64,000 bases of DNA from an uncultured Methanomassiliicoccus sp. (lineage in GTDB: Archaea; Thermoplasmatota; Thermoplasmata; Methanomassiliicoccales; Methanomassiliicoccaceae). Below, piece by piece: positions 43,774 through 55,411 of this stretch (its first letter is position 1; the number at the start of each line of letters is the position of its first letter). The translations under genes and the position numbers were made by a program. The stretch lies in assembly GCA_905203995.1 (NCBI GenBank), contig CAJKXZ010000001.1, forward strand, positions 1 through 64,000, given 5' to 3'. The notes beneath the pieces were generated by a model. The model worked only from the letters and a program-made list of their open reading frames with translations, had not been told where the DNA came from and made no database searches.

Positions 43774-45983
43774 AAATCAAAAAGACTTTTTTGATGAGGT
43801 GATGAAGGCGTCACAACTGGTGGCTCCTTTATCATCTCCTTCTTTTCATTAGCCAGCGACCATTCCGGGTCAACCTGTTTTTTGATTCTTTCTGCTAAAA
43901 CCTTACTGATGCCAGGAATTCTCGCCAGGCGGTAAACATCAATGTTGCGCAGATCTTCAAAATTTTTAAGGTCATACTTGTACAGTGCTCGGGCCCGGGC
44001 ACGCCCCACGCCTCTTAATTTCACTAATTCAAGCAGTTCTGGTTTTACTCCGTTTTTCAAGCGGGCCATGAGTTCCGTCAGCAGGGGATAAGCATCCTTG
44101 TTGAAGATGTTGGATAATTCCCGGGTAGCGTAGATCAACCATTCTGCCGTGTCAGCCTTATTGCGCAGATCACCGGGGCCGATGCCGTATTGCGACAGCA
44201 ACGTCTCTTCATCCACCTCATCGATCCATGATTCAATCATGGCAGCAGTCTTGATTTCGGCCAGATAGAATTCATAATCTTCGCTGAATTCATTCGGCGG
44301 TTCCAGCAGCAATTCTTTAGTGCGTCTGATGACCAGCTCATCATAAGTGACGTCTTCGCCGCTCTTAATGTACAAAGGTAAGAGATCAGGCGTAGCACAG
44401 ATGGCCTGTAAAAAGCCGAAGATGGTCTTGCCTTCCTGATAGTTACGCAGGGCATCACGCAGTTTGATGGCACCCAGCGGATCGATGTACAGATCAGAAA
44501 CTCTTTTGCCGAAGAAGGTAGCCCGGATCATCTCCTCCGAGATGACAATCAGTTCTTCCTGGGCTAGAAACTCAAGAACTTTATCTGCTGTATCTTCCAG
44601 AAGTGAAACGGTGGTCTGATGCGCATAAAAAGTTGAATTAAGGAAATCCATCAGCGTATCGCGTGAATGGGCGGTTTCGGAAGCAATGAGCGCCAGGATG
44701 TGTGATCGCAGCAGAGATTCATTGCCTAGTTTAGAGTAGATCTCTTCCGAATCAGCTAAAATGTAATTATCAATCAGGAAGGACTTCTTCTCTTCCGAGT
44801 TAGCGAGCAGGATCGCTTCGCCATATGGGTCAAAACGAGGTCGACCGGCCCGGCCGCACATCTGTTTGACTTCCATTACGGGAATTGCCACTTGTCCGCC
44901 GGGACCGAAGCGCTGTACATCACGAATAATCACTCTCCGTGCCGGCAGGTTGATACCAGCCGCCAATGTCGGAGTTGCCACAATGCATTTGATGTGGCCG
45001 TGTTTGAAATTTTTCTCCACATACTTGCGCTGATCGTTAGTAAGGCCCGCGTGGTGAAAAGCCACCCCTCTTTTCATACACTCTTTCAGCAGCTTAGCGA
45101 TAGAAGTTTGCTCACTTTCCTCACCTTCTTCTGCTTCCAGTTCCGGGGAATACTTGAGGGTGGCGGCAATTTTCTTAGCTTCTGTTTCCGTGGCTTTGCG
45201 GGTATTAACAAAAACTAAGCACTGTCCGCCGTTTTCGACGGCATCGCAGACTAAGGAGATCACCGGCGTCTTGAGATTTCTTACCTCATGGCGGGTGTTG
45301 TCAACATAATATATCTTATTCTCAAAGTAGACGCCTTCTTTTAATTTGGTCGGGCGCCACTCGCTTTCGATCAATTCCGCATTCAGCCATTCAGCAACTT
45401 CCCGGGCATTTTGAATAGTTGCTGATAAAGCAATGATTTGAATGTCAGGATTAAGCCGTTTAAGCTTTGCCAACGTGATTTCTAAGGTGGGTCCGCGGCC
45501 GGGATCATGCAGCAGATGCACTTCATCCGCCACCACCAAAGCGACATTTTTTACCCAGTCGGTTTTGTGCCGCAGCAACGAATCCGCCTTTTCCGAGGTG
45601 GCAACAATAATATCATACTTGTCAAAACGCGGATCAGGCGAATCAAAATCACCAACAGAGATTCCTACTCGTAAACCCAGTTTCTCAAATTTCCGCAGAT
45701 CATCGTACTTTTCAGCCGCTAAGGCTCTTAAGGGTACGATATAAATGACTTTCTTATGATTCTCTAAGACTTGCTTCAGTGTGGCCAGGTAAGCAATCAA
45801 ACTCTTTCCGGAAGCGGTAGGAATGGCAACCATCAGATTCTTCCCGGCTAAGGCTGGGAAAACTGCTTCGGCCTGTGGTGGATAAAGCTCTTTTACGCCA
45901 TCTTTGATTAATAACTCGGCCACGCCTTCTGGGAGGTCAAGTTCGTCCACCATCACTTTCTTCTTAGCCATTCGTTGCAACAT
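43770..45983 (-). CDS. hel308: Hel308-type DNA helicase
   Basis: 737 residues from ATG 45983, or 733 from ATG 45971. SF2 helicase motifs: Q-like YPPQAEA, Walker A AIPTASGKS (53-61), DEVH (about 147-150), SAT (ALSATIQ), FHHAGL and the QMCGRAGR motif VI. The C-terminal half has the winged-helix, ratchet and helix-hairpin-helix (LVKLRGVGRARARALY) domains of Hel308/Hjm, which unwinds lagging strands at stalled forks. The last residues QKSLFDF resemble a PCNA-interacting peptide (QxxLxxF). Confidence 0.95.
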   Translation of the reverse strand: MLQRMAKKKVMVDELDLPEGVAELLIKDGVKELYPPQAEAVFPALAGKNLMVAIPTASGKSLIAYLATLKQVLENHKKVIYIVPLRALAAEKYDDLRKFEKLGLRVGISVGDFDSPDPRFDKYDIIVATSEKADSLLRHKTDWVKNVALVVADEVHLLHDPGRGPTLEITLAKLKRLNPDIQIIALSATIQNAREVAEWLNAELIESEWRPTKLKEGVYFENKIYYVDNTRHEVRNLKTPVISLVCDAVENGGQCLVFVNTRKATETEAKKIAATLKYSPELEAEEGEESEQTSIAKLLKECMKRGVAFHHAGLTNDQRKYVEKNFKHGHIKCIVATPTLAAGINLPARRVIIRDVQRFGPGGQVAIPVMEVKQMCGRAGRPRFDPYGEAILLANSEEKKSFLIDNYILADSEEIYSKLGNESLLRSHILALIASETAHSRDTLMDFLNSTFYAHQTTVSLLEDTADKVLEFLAQEELIVISEEMIRATFFGKRVSDLYIDPLGAIKLRDALRNYQEGKTIFGFLQAICATPDLLPLYIKSGEDVTYDELVIRRTKELLLEPPNEFSEDYEFYLAEIKTAAMIESWIDEVDEETLLSQYGIGPGDLRNKADTAEWLIYATRELSNIFNKDAYPLLTELMARLKNGVKPELLELVKLRGVGRARARALYKYDLKNFEDLRNIDVYRLARIPGISKVLAERIKKQVDPEWSLANEKKEMIKEPPVVTPSSPHQKSLFDF

Positions 45984-46140
45984 TAGTTACTTCAATTAAA
46001 GCCTTTCCTGCCCTCATTTCATATATAAACTAAAATCCAGCCATATTTGTGCACATATCTTGGGATAGTTTCTTTAAGGAGAGGAGAAACTTTAATTAAG
46101 GGCAGGGGCATGAGTTGATTTGAGTTGGAGAATATCTGAT
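45984..46140. promoter_or_regulatory. Divergent promoter region of hel308 and lonB
   Basis: AT-rich DNA including CATATATAAACT (about 46020-46031) and CACATATCTTGG (about 46053). No coding potential. Probably holds both promoters. Confidence 0.35.
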
Positions 46141-48117
46141 ATGAGCAATGAAGAGTTCAGCTCTGCAGGAAGGACTTCTGATATCGACAACTGGTTAGAT
46201 TCTCAGAATTTTAGCACAACTGCTGACATAGAAATTCCTGAAAAGCTCGCTGACCAAGTAATTGGTCAAGATTCGGCTGTCGAAGTGATTAAGAAGGCTG
46301 CCGAACAGAGGCGTCACGTGATGCTGATCGGTGAGCCTGGTACTGGAAAGTCTATGCTTGCCAGATCGATGACGGAATATCTTCCAAAGAGCGAAATGCA
46401 GGACATCATTGGCTATCACAACCAAGAAGATCCCAATGAGCCCAAAATCCGGGTAGTTCCTGCTGGTAAAGGTAAGGAGATCGTTGCCGTCCAAAAACGC
46501 GAGGCTATGCAGAGAAAACAGCAAAAAACGACCATGCTCACCATGATCATGGTCTTAGTTGGTGTAATGTGTGTAGCCTGGTTTATTATGGCAGGAGGAA
46601 CAGATCCGACCATTCTGTTTATTGGTCTGCTCTTTATCCTCGTCATCTTGATGGCTACCCGCTATCTCGGTGGCAATAAAGAGAATTATCTGGTTCCTAA
46701 GCTGCTCGTGGGCCACGACGAGACCGATATGCCGCCCTTTGTTGATGCGACGGGAGCACATGCCGGAGCATTACTGGGTGACGTTAAGCACGATCCTTTC
46801 CAGAGCGGAGGTTTAGAAACACCAGCTCATGAAAGGTTAGAAGTCGGGGCCATTCACAAATCTTCACGCGGCGTACTGTTCATCGATGAAATTAATCTTC
46901 TTAGAATGGAAAGCCAGCAGGCACTGCTGACCGCTATCCAGGAAGGAAAATTCTCGATTACTGGCCAAAGCGAAAGATCCTCGGGAGCCATGGTCAAATC
47001 AGAACCTGTACCTTGCGAATTCATTCTGGTCTGTGCCGGTAACCTTGATGCTATTCAAGGCATGCACCCAGCTCTCAGGTCGCGTATCCGTGGATACGGT
47101 TACGAAGTGTATATGCAGTCGACAATGCCCGATACCAGCGAGAACAGAACCAAGCTGGTCCGGTTCGTAGCGCAGGAAGTGTCCAAGGACAAAAAGATCC
47201 CTCACTTCGAAAAAGCCGCAGTAGGTGAAATCCTCAAAGAAGCGCAGCGCAGAGCCGGCAGATATGGCCACCTTACTCTGAGATTAAGAGAACTGGGTGG
47301 ACTGATTCGAGTCTCGGGTGATGTCGCTCGGGAAAGAGGCGCTGACCTCGTCACTGCCGAAATGGTTGTTGATGCCAAACGGGTAGCCCGCAGTCTGGAA
47401 CAACAGATCGCTGACCGTTATCTTGAGTCAAGAAAGGAATACAACACTTTTGTTGTCGAAGGTGACGCCGTCGGTGTCGTTAATGGTCTAGCTGCTCTCA
47501 ATGCTGAAAGTTCCATGTCGGAATACTCCGGTGTTGTCCTACCGATCGTAGCTGAGGTTACTCCTCCGCAGACCCGCTCTGGTGGCAGAATCATTGCTAC
47601 CGGTAAGCTTGGTGAGATCGCCAAAGAAGCAGTAGAAAATGTTTCAGCGCTCGTCAAAAAATACACGGGTGAAGACATCTCTAACCACGATGTCCACATT
47701 CAGTTCATCGGCACCTATGAGGGTGTAGAAGGCGATTCGGCTTCAGTAAGCGTTGCTACGGCAGTTATCTCTGCTTATGCTAACATCCCCATTGATCAGT
47801 CTGTAGCGATGACTGGCTCACTTTCTGTGAGAGGTCAGGTTCTGCCTGTTGGTGGTGTAACGGCTAAGATCGAGGCTGCTGCCGAGTCAGGCATTAAAAG
47901 GGTCATCATTCCCCGTTCCAATCTGGGCGATGTCGTTATCGAAGACCGCTACCGGTCCATGATCGAGATCGTTCCCGTTGATACTCTGGGTGATGTCTTA
48001 GAAAATGCCCTGGTCTCCTGCCCTGAAAAAGAAGGATTAATTCACAAATTCACTGACCTTCTTTCGAAAGGTGCAGAAAAAATCCGGCCGGTAAGCATCC
48101 GTCCGACACCTAACTAA
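46141..48117 (+). CDS. lonB: Membrane-anchored archaeal Lon protease (LonB)
   Basis: 658 residues from ATG 46141 (TTGGAGA upstream). Walker A GEPGTGKS (64-71), two membrane helices inserted in the AAA module (about 130-178), Walker [12 protein letters not shown], then the Lon proteolytic domain with the S533-K576 dyad ([16 protein letters not shown]; 43 residues apart as in bacterial Lon). An ATP-dependent protease facing the cytoplasm that degrades unfolded and membrane proteins. Confidence 0.96.
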   Translation: MSNEEFSSAGRTSDIDNWLDSQNFSTTADIEIPEKLADQVIGQDSAVEVIKKAAEQRRHVMLIGEPGTGKSMLARSMTEYLPKSEMQDIIGYHNQEDPNEPKIRVVPAGKGKEIVAVQKREAMQRKQQKTTMLTMIMVLVGVMCVAWFIMAGGTDPTILFIGLLFILVILMATRYLGGNKENYLVPKLLVGHDETDMPPFVDATGAHAGALLGDVKHDPFQSGGLETPAHERLEVGAIHKSSRGVLFIDEINLLRMESQQALLTAIQEGKFSITGQSERSSGAMVKSEPVPCEFILVCAGNLDAIQGMHPALRSRIRGYGYEVYMQSTMPDTSENRTKLVRFVAQEVSKDKKIPHFEKAAVGEILKEAQRRAGRYGHLTLRLRELGGLIRVSGDVARERGADLVTAEMVVDAKRVARSLEQQIADRYLESRKEYNTFVVEGDAVGVVNGLAALNAESSMSEYSGVVLPIVAEVTPPQTRSGGRIIATGKLGEIAKEAVENVSALVKKYTGEDISNHDVHIQFIGTYEGVEGDSASVSVATAVISAYANIPIDQSVAMTGSLSVRGQVLPVGGVTAKIEAAAESGIKRVIIPRSNLGDVVIEDRYRSMIEIVPVDTLGDVLENALVSCPEKEGLIHKFTDLLSKGAEKIRPVSIRPTPN

Positions 48118-48127
48118 TTTTACAAAA

Positions 48128-48155
48128 ATCTGCGGTCAACCCGCAGATACTTTTA
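48128..48155 (+). terminator. Hairpin terminator after lonB
   Basis: ATCTGCGG-TCAAC-CCGCAGAT (48128-48148), followed by ACTTTTAATT. Confidence 0.65.
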
Positions 48156-48156
48156 A

Positions 48157-49151
<995 letters not shown>

Positions 49152-49154
49152 GTT

Positions 49155-50264
49155 TCAATCATTGATGGCTTTGAGGGTGCTGTCTTTCGCTCCGCTTTTG
49201 TTCAAGACATATTTTACGCCGGGGAGCGAGGAAATCTTAGACATTGCTTTCATAGCCCCTCTTTTTGATTGAATGCGCATCAGTTCCCGGTCTTTGGAGC
49301 CCAAACGGTACTTGTATTCTTCCGAACCGGCACCAAAATCGAATTGCGTGAAACCTGCGTTTAGCGATTCTTTCATCGCATAGTGTGCTACTAAGTTTCC
49401 TGGTGATAGCTGGGAAAAGCGCGGCTGCATGCCGACTCTATAGGCACGCATTACATCTCCATCTTCAAAGCAGATCATCTGTGAAGCAAGAGCGCCGTCA
49501 ATCCAGATTTCAAAAATATCGCAATAACCTTCGTTGGCGGCATAAGTGGTAATATCTTTCAAGAACGAAGCAATATTTTCATTGGCAAAGATGCTGCCAC
49601 CCTTATCTTCCCAGCGGGAAATATGGTGCAAGGCATAGAACTCTGCTGCTTCCTTTACTTCTTCAGGAATGTCCACGCGCCGATAGCCGATACGCCCTTC
49701 TGCTTCCAACGACTGCAAAGTCCGGCGGATCATCCTCTTGGTACGTGAGGAAGCATTGCTGAGGACATCTTTTCCTGGTGTAAACTCAACAAAGGGACAG
49801 GGAATTTTTACCAGTTCATCCGTATCCCACAGGGAAGCTATTCTTTCATAGAGTTGCAGTGAAAGTTCATCTTCCTTCAAATCATGAAACTGAATAACAT
49901 TCCAATCCAGCTGATCCATCACTTCGACCAACGCTTCGGCAATGTGCGCTGAATCGCCATGCCAAAGAATATTTAGATCATACAATTCCGTCGTACCGCT
50001 GCCGTTGCCAATCATTGATAATTTTTTAATTTTTATTCCGGAAACTTTTTGCTCATAGATGATGAACGGGGCGATCGCACATACACGATCTTCTTCTTCC
50101 AACACGATCACATTTGGTTGGACCTGAGAACCAAATTTATTTAGCCATTCCAGAGCCCACGCGTGGGAAGCATAGATCGAAGCATCACAGCATGTTCTTA
50201 GACCTTCCCAGTCCCGTTCAAGACCTTCTATCTCCGCAATTGATCTTAAAATTTTATGCTCCAT
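49155..50264 (-). CDS. GNAT-fold acyltransferase of the CelD/BcsL (FemAB-like) type
   Basis: 369 residues. A tandem GNAT fold with the central Acetyltransf_6 stretch (TKRMIRRTLQSLEAEGRI...EEVKEAAEFYALHHISRWEDKGG) and C-terminal FDFGAGSEEYKYRLGSKDRE, typical of CelD/BcsL proteins that acylate or transfer amino acids onto cell-surface polysaccharides. AGGGGGAC precedes the start. It overlaps the upstream radical SAM gene by eleven bases, tying it to the glycan cluster. Confidence 0.78.
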   Translation of the reverse strand: MEHKILRSIAEIEGLERDWEGLRTCCDASIYASHAWALEWLNKFGSQVQPNVIVLEEEDRVCAIAPFIIYEQKVSGIKIKKLSMIGNGSGTTELYDLNILWHGDSAHIAEALVEVMDQLDWNVIQFHDLKEDELSLQLYERIASLWDTDELVKIPCPFVEFTPGKDVLSNASSRTKRMIRRTLQSLEAEGRIGYRRVDIPEEVKEAAEFYALHHISRWEDKGGSIFANENIASFLKDITTYAANEGYCDIFEIWIDGALASQMICFEDGDVMRAYRVGMQPRFSQLSPGNLVAHYAMKESLNAGFTQFDFGAGSEEYKYRLGSKDRELMRIQSKRGAMKAMSKISSLPGVKYVLNKSGAKDSTLKAIND

Positions 50265-51648
50265 TGTTGTCCCCCTTACGTTTCATCATGAATCGCAGTG
50301 CGCGCAGCGGGGCAGTAAAGGGATCCTTGCTGATTGATTTCAGATAAGAATTCATGGTTGCTTTGCGTTTTGTCCTTTTTTCCATGGCAAGATACATTTT
50401 ATTAGCGTAACTTGTGAGTCCTTTATCGTGAATCGAGGCCACACTAAATGTTCCCATATCGCCCCAGCCTTCTAAATTAGTCGGCGGTGAAAAGCCGTGT
50501 TCAACAGCAGAATCAAAGAGTACAGTACCGGGATAGGGCATGTATGTTAAAAATTCGGTATATTCTGGCTTAATCACATCAAGCATCCGTTCTGTGCGTC
50601 TAATGTCCTCCTTAGTCTCGGTTGGCAGGCCATTAATGACCATGGCGTACACTTCCATATCTGCCTCATGAATCAGTTTGGCCGCCTGAATAATATCTTC
50701 CGCACTCACATCTTTACGCACCATCTGCAAGAGGCGGTCTGATCCTGATTCCACACCAACTAAGATTTGTTTACAGCCGGCTTGCTTCATTACCGCTAAA
50801 AGCGATTGATCAATCATGTCGGCACGGATTTCACAATTCCACACGATGTCTAATTTTTTATCAATAATTATTGAACAAATATCTTTAACCCGCTGCGGAT
50901 CAGTAGCAAAGAGATCATCCATAATGATGAAGCCGCTGATTCGGGGATCCAGGCGCATAATTTCTTCAATATCATCGACCACTCGTTGAGGACTTAACGC
51001 GTACCATTTGTAACCCCACATCATTTTAGAGTAGCAGAAAGTGCAATTGCCTGGACAGCCGCGGCTGGTAACCAAAGAGATGGCATTGCGTCCATAGAGC
51101 GGTGTGAAATATCTCGCCAAATCACCTAATTTGTTCCACAACGGTTTAGGTAGTGAATTGAGATCAGTAATCCTTTCACGCGCGGCAGTTCTGATGTATT
51201 GGCCTTCTTCTAAATAGGCAAGACCTTTGATGTCTTGTAACGGCAAATTCTGCTCTAAGGCGTCTACTAACTCGCTAATCGTCTGTTCTCCTTCACCCAA
51301 CACTAGATAATCCACCGGTCCTTCGCGGAGCATCAACTCGGGAATAACCATCGTTCCCGGACCGCCCCACACGACGGGAATCTTGTTTGCTTTCGCCCAT
51401 TTACTCACCTGAATGGCTCTCAACAAAGCGGTAGAAATCTTTACATGAAGACCAACCAATTCTGGTTTTGCGTTCAAGAGACTTCGTCGTTTATCATCAT
51501 CAATCTTTTCACCGCTCCAATCGAAGAGCAGTACTTCATGACCTTTGCTTTCCAGATAAGCACCGACAGTCATTATGCCATAGGGTGGTGCCGGCCGTAA
51601 ATCCCCTTCACCCGGTTCGAAACCAACGTTGATCAGAGCAATTCTCAT
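50254..51648 (-). CDS. B12-binding radical SAM protein
   Basis: 464 residues. N-terminal B12-binding-like Rossmann domain (about 1-130), radical SAM core with CxxxCxxC at C198, C202, C205 (SRGCPGNCTFC), then a tail of about 80 residues. Such enzymes methylate unreactive carbons or act in lipid and natural-product synthesis (for example BchE-, HpnJ- or GDGT-ring-synthase-like proteins). The substrate is unknown; its operon of glycosyltransferases suggests a glycan or glycolipid. It overlaps the next gene by four bases. Confidence 0.82.
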   Translation of the reverse strand: MRIALINVGFEPGEGDLRPAPPYGIMTVGAYLESKGHEVLLFDWSGEKIDDDKRRSLLNAKPELVGLHVKISTALLRAIQVSKWAKANKIPVVWGGPGTMVIPELMLREGPVDYLVLGEGEQTISELVDALEQNLPLQDIKGLAYLEEGQYIRTAARERITDLNSLPKPLWNKLGDLARYFTPLYGRNAISLVTSRGCPGNCTFCYSKMMWGYKWYALSPQRVVDDIEEIMRLDPRISGFIIMDDLFATDPQRVKDICSIIIDKKLDIVWNCEIRADMIDQSLLAVMKQAGCKQILVGVESGSDRLLQMVRKDVSAEDIIQAAKLIHEADMEVYAMVINGLPTETKEDIRRTERMLDVIKPEYTEFLTYMPYPGTVLFDSAVEHGFSPPTNLEGWGDMGTFSVASIHDKGLTSYANKMYLAMEKRTKRKATMNSYLKSISKDPFTAPLRALRFMMKRKGDNNGA

Positions 51649-52814
51649 ATTACCGCCTCCGTCAATGAAAAATACTGTTTCAGGTAGGCTTCCGGGCTGT
51701 ATTCCGTTCTATATTTCGTCAAGGCATTATGTGACATTTTATCCCTCAATTCTTCATCTTTATCAAGGCGCATCAGTGCCGCGGCAAGATCCGCTTCATG
51801 GGGTGGTGAAACAAGTCCACAACCGGTAGCCAGTTCAGGCAAACCTCCATTTGGTGAAACAATCAGCGGCACACCGACGGACAATGATTCAATACACGAC
51901 AGCGGTGAATTTTCACCACAGATCGATGGCGCTACCATGCACAAGGATGAGGCTACCTCGGGAATTAATTTACTCCGAGGAAGAAATCCGAGATATTTTA
52001 CACCCTCTTTTGTTAATTTAGTAACTTCTTGTTTTAGACTACCGTCTCCTAGAATATGTAATTCGGAGTCCAAATTTGATTTAAGATAGGCGCGAATCAA
52101 CAAATCTAGGCCTTTGTGCTTTTCCAAAACGCCAGTGTAAATAAAATGCGGCTCACCGTGGAAGCTAATATCTTCAATTGGATGAGGAACAAAATTCTTG
52201 ATCACCGTCGATTCTGCTCCAAAACGCGACAGCATTCTTTGCATATATTCTGAGGGAGCAATAATTGCGTCAATTTTTTTAAGTTCAGAAATAATATCCT
52301 GTGTGCTGATCATGCGCATGGGCCGGTGCGAACGGATGGAGCAGGTAAGGCAGCTATGATCATCACAGATCTTTTCACCAAAACGCATGTAGTCATTGCG
52401 TTGGCAAAAGGGCCAGTGGTCATGAGAGGTATAAATCTTAGGCGCATTGCCTTGACTTAATACGCCGCAGCCCAATAAGGAAATATTGTGATAGTGAATC
52501 CAATCTGGTTTAATCTCCGCGCTGACTTTTTCTACCAGACGCTCAGCGTTACGGTTTCTTCCGGTAAGATAGCTGGTTGCAGCGGAGAACGATCCCCAGT
52601 TGCTCTGAAGACGGTAAACATGTTCTTCTTCTTTATTTTTAATGAAGTCTTCTTTATTTTTCTTCAGATGATAGGCATCTAAACTGTGGATGATATGAAC
52701 TTCATGACCGGCGGCAGTCAGCTCATCGGCTAGATATTTTACATGAACGGCATCGCCGCCGATGTGATAAGGCGGATAAAAGGTCGAAACCATCAGGATT
52801 TTCATCGTTTCCAT
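51645..52814 (-). CDS. Family 4 glycosyltransferase
   Basis: 389 residues from ATG 52814 (GAGGCG upstream). GT-B fold: N-terminal acceptor domain with STFYPPYHIGGDAVHVKYLADEL, and a GT4 donor domain with FIYTGVLEKHKGLDLLIRAY and the nucleotide-sugar EX7E-like stretch GENSPLSCIESLSVGVPLIVSPNGGLPEL. A cluster of cysteines in the middle (CDDHSCLTC) is unusual and could bind metal. Part of the minus-strand glycan operon. Confidence 0.88.
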   Translation of the reverse strand: METMKILMVSTFYPPYHIGGDAVHVKYLADELTAAGHEVHIIHSLDAYHLKKNKEDFIKNKEEEHVYRLQSNWGSFSAATSYLTGRNRNAERLVEKVSAEIKPDWIHYHNISLLGCGVLSQGNAPKIYTSHDHWPFCQRNDYMRFGEKICDDHSCLTCSIRSHRPMRMISTQDIISELKKIDAIIAPSEYMQRMLSRFGAESTVIKNFVPHPIEDISFHGEPHFIYTGVLEKHKGLDLLIRAYLKSNLDSELHILGDGSLKQEVTKLTKEGVKYLGFLPRSKLIPEVASSLCMVAPSICGENSPLSCIESLSVGVPLIVSPNGGLPELATGCGLVSPPHEADLAAALMRLDKDEELRDKMSHNALTKYRTEYSPEAYLKQYFSLTEAVI

Positions 52815-52822
52815 ATCACGCC

Positions 52823-54241
52823 TCAGTGTGCATCTTTCATTTTATGAAAAACAAAATTATTCACAATCTTCAAGGCATATCGGAAAGCCAAATCAAAATC
52901 AGATGGTTCCGAAAAGACATGTTTAATGTTGGATCCCCACCACCGGCCCGAGGAATACAAAGCTCGGTAGGCCGCTTCTCTTGCCTGGTTAAGATCTTCT
53001 GGTGTCAGCTCTTCCGTACCTGTTACGGCACTGTCCTGATAAAGCAGTCGAAAATCAGCCTGTGGCGCATCTTCTCCATAAAGATCATCGTATAATTTGG
53101 TACCTGGATAAGGTACCGCGACATTAAACTGGGCGGAGTTAGGTAAGGTCTCTTTAACAAAACGCATTGTTTCGGCAATAGTTTCCCAGTTCTCACCAGG
53201 CAACCCGAGAATGAAGGAACAGAAGGTTTTGATTTTCGCTTCTTTAGCCCATTTGATGGCCTCTTTCGCCTCATCGATCTTAATGTTCTTCCCTACCGTA
53301 TCAAGAATTTTCTGACTTCCTGATTCTATGCCAAAGGAGATTCCGCGACAGCCGGCTGATCTCATCATCTGCAGCAGTTCTTTATCGACCAGGTGTGCGC
53401 GAGTATTACAATACCATTTGATATCGAGATCTTCTTCTTTTAGCAGTTTACAGACCTCTTCAGTTCTTTTTCGATTGAAAGTAAAAGTCTCATCAAAGAA
53501 GGAAGCAGTGCGCAGACTGTAGTTATCTTTGAGGTAACGCAGCTCTTCAATTATTTTTTGTGAAGATTTCATTTTTAAGGGTGTACCAGCTACTGTACAG
53601 AATGAGCATTTGTATGGACATCCTTTGCTAGTGTAAAGAATGCTGAAAGGTTGACCCGCTGGTGCAGTTACAAAATAGGGATCGAGATTAGGAAGTAAAT
53701 CGTAAGCGGGCAGCGGTAACGAATCATAATCTTTCAGTGGTTCAACATCGCCTCCGTAACCCGCCCGCGTCAGTACTCCCGGCGACTGCTCTTCTCCTTG
53801 CTCCCATGAATTAATCAGCCGCGGTGAAGCAACTTCATATTCACCGGTGACATAGGCATCAAGTGCCGGGGCTTCTTTCATTACTTGCGGGCCTAAGGTG
53901 TGCAGAGTCCAGCATAATCCGGCAGTACGAATTTCTGGACTCATCTCTTTCGCGATTTTAGCTGTTTCCAGATCATGATCGAAAGTGGTCGGTGTGAAAC
54001 GAAAGATGATCGCCTCCGGTTTGGAACGCTCAATCTTCTCCTTCAGGGCGCTATAGCCCATATCTAGGCCATTTAAATCCAAAAGTGAAACTTTATGCTG
54101 ATCAGCCCTTAGCAAGGAAGCTATCTGTAACAAGGAATATGGTTCCAAGATTGAATATCTTTCAGTAACTTCACATCTCTCTTCACGGATTACCGATACG
54201 CCTTGGTATCGAGGTGGATTTACAAGAAGAACTCTCATCAT
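52823..54241 (-). CDS. Second B12-binding radical SAM protein
   Basis: 472 residues. B12-binding-like domain (1-150) and radical SAM core with C208, C212, C215 (SKGCPYKCSFC), followed by a C-terminal region (FSEPSDFDLAFRYALKIVNNFVFHK) like that of hopanoid/BchE-type enzymes. Only distantly similar to the other radical SAM gene in this operon. Substrate unknown. It starts in the ATGATG that ends the adjacent glycosyltransferase gene. Confidence 0.82.
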   Translation of the reverse strand: MMRVLLVNPPRYQGVSVIREERCEVTERYSILEPYSLLQIASLLRADQHKVSLLDLNGLDMGYSALKEKIERSKPEAIIFRFTPTTFDHDLETAKIAKEMSPEIRTAGLCWTLHTLGPQVMKEAPALDAYVTGEYEVASPRLINSWEQGEEQSPGVLTRAGYGGDVEPLKDYDSLPLPAYDLLPNLDPYFVTAPAGQPFSILYTSKGCPYKCSFCTVAGTPLKMKSSQKIIEELRYLKDNYSLRTASFFDETFTFNRKRTEEVCKLLKEEDLDIKWYCNTRAHLVDKELLQMMRSAGCRGISFGIESGSQKILDTVGKNIKIDEAKEAIKWAKEAKIKTFCSFILGLPGENWETIAETMRFVKETLPNSAQFNVAVPYPGTKLYDDLYGEDAPQADFRLLYQDSAVTGTEELTPEDLNQAREAAYRALYSSGRWWGSNIKHVFSEPSDFDLAFRYALKIVNNFVFHKMKDAH

Positions 54242-55407
54242 GATCCCTCAATCGCCTTTATATAGGCCTGGGCAGTGTTTTTAGCCATGGTTTCTGCATT
54301 GAATTTATCTAAAATTTTAGCCCGGGCATTTAATTTTATATTCTTTGCAAAATTATCATTATCCAGCAGCCTCGAAATTGCTGTTGCTAATTCATGGCTG
54401 TCACCAGAGTTGACCAGGATTGCATCTTTTTCATTTTGAATGATCTCTGATACACCGCCTACATTGGAGGCAACAACTGGTGTACTGCAGGACATTGCTT
54501 CCAGAATCGTCAAAGGAAGACTTTCAGAATAAGAGGGAAGAATGAAGACCGAGGCCAACGAGTACAGATATGGCATTTCTTCATAATTTACTGGACCAAG
54601 AAATATACAATCTTTACTGTGCAAACCAAGTTCTGAAGAGTACTCTTGCCATCGTGAAAGATCACCATTGCCCGCAAAAACAAAACAGGCTTTTTCTGCC
54701 AATTCCTTTTTGGCCAATAAAGCGGTTTCTATGCCTTTAAGGGCAATCATTCGGCCAGAAAAGAGAACGATATCTTCTTTATCAGCTAGCTGTGGAAAAT
54801 GTACAATCGCTTCTTCATATTTTTTCTTTGAAAAAGTTTCGGTATCGATGCCATTGGGAATGACTTCCGACTCCTGACCAATCTGCATTTTGTCAATGCA
54901 CCAGTTACGTATATATTCAGAAACAAAAATTAGATTGGCTGAACGTTTAAGATAGAATTTTTCAGCAGTAGATAAGAAGGGCAAAAGCGCATAGGTCATC
55001 CTTTCGGAACGTTCTAAACGCTCAAGCGGTACTGATGATTTTTTAGTACCCAGCCGTTGCGAACCAATTGTACTGTGGACGGTGGTAATTGAAGGAATTC
55101 TTTCCTGCCCGAGTTTCATGAGAATATCGGGCATCTGTGCATGATTGGCATGGATAAGGTCAAATTGATTATCTTCTTGTAATCTTTTAAACGAACGCCA
55201 TAAGCGGTATTGAAACTGACCGTTACAGAAAAATGTATCCTGAGCATCACCCAGGCTATGGACGCTCAAACTGCAGTTGTCTTGGTCGCCATTTAAACAA
55301 ATTAAATGCATTTCAAATTCGGAAGGAAGATGTTTTGCAAGTTGCATCGTATAGCTTCCGATGCCGCCCCAACTGAGAAATTCCGGCGTAACCATGGCGA
55401 TTTTCAT
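54238..55407 (-). CDS. Family 4 glycosyltransferase
   Basis: 389 residues, GT-B fold. Opening MKIAMVTPEFLSWGGIGSYTMQLAKHL with the acceptor-side glycine loop; donor-domain motifs VLFSGRMIALKGIETALLA, NYEEMPYLYSLASVFILPSYSESLPLTILEAMSCSTPVVAS (EX7E). Transfers a hexose-type residue from a nucleotide sugar to the growing glycan at the cytoplasmic side. Coupled to the radical SAM gene by four bases. Confidence 0.9.
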   Translation of the reverse strand: MKIAMVTPEFLSWGGIGSYTMQLAKHLPSEFEMHLICLNGDQDNCSLSVHSLGDAQDTFFCNGQFQYRLWRSFKRLQEDNQFDLIHANHAQMPDILMKLGQERIPSITTVHSTIGSQRLGTKKSSVPLERLERSERMTYALLPFLSTAEKFYLKRSANLIFVSEYIRNWCIDKMQIGQESEVIPNGIDTETFSKKKYEEAIVHFPQLADKEDIVLFSGRMIALKGIETALLAKKELAEKACFVFAGNGDLSRWQEYSSELGLHSKDCIFLGPVNYEEMPYLYSLASVFILPSYSESLPLTILEAMSCSTPVVASNVGGVSEIIQNEKDAILVNSGDSHELATAISRLLDNDNFAKNIKLNARAKILDKFNAETMAKNTAQAYIKAIEGS

Positions 55408-55411
55408 TTAA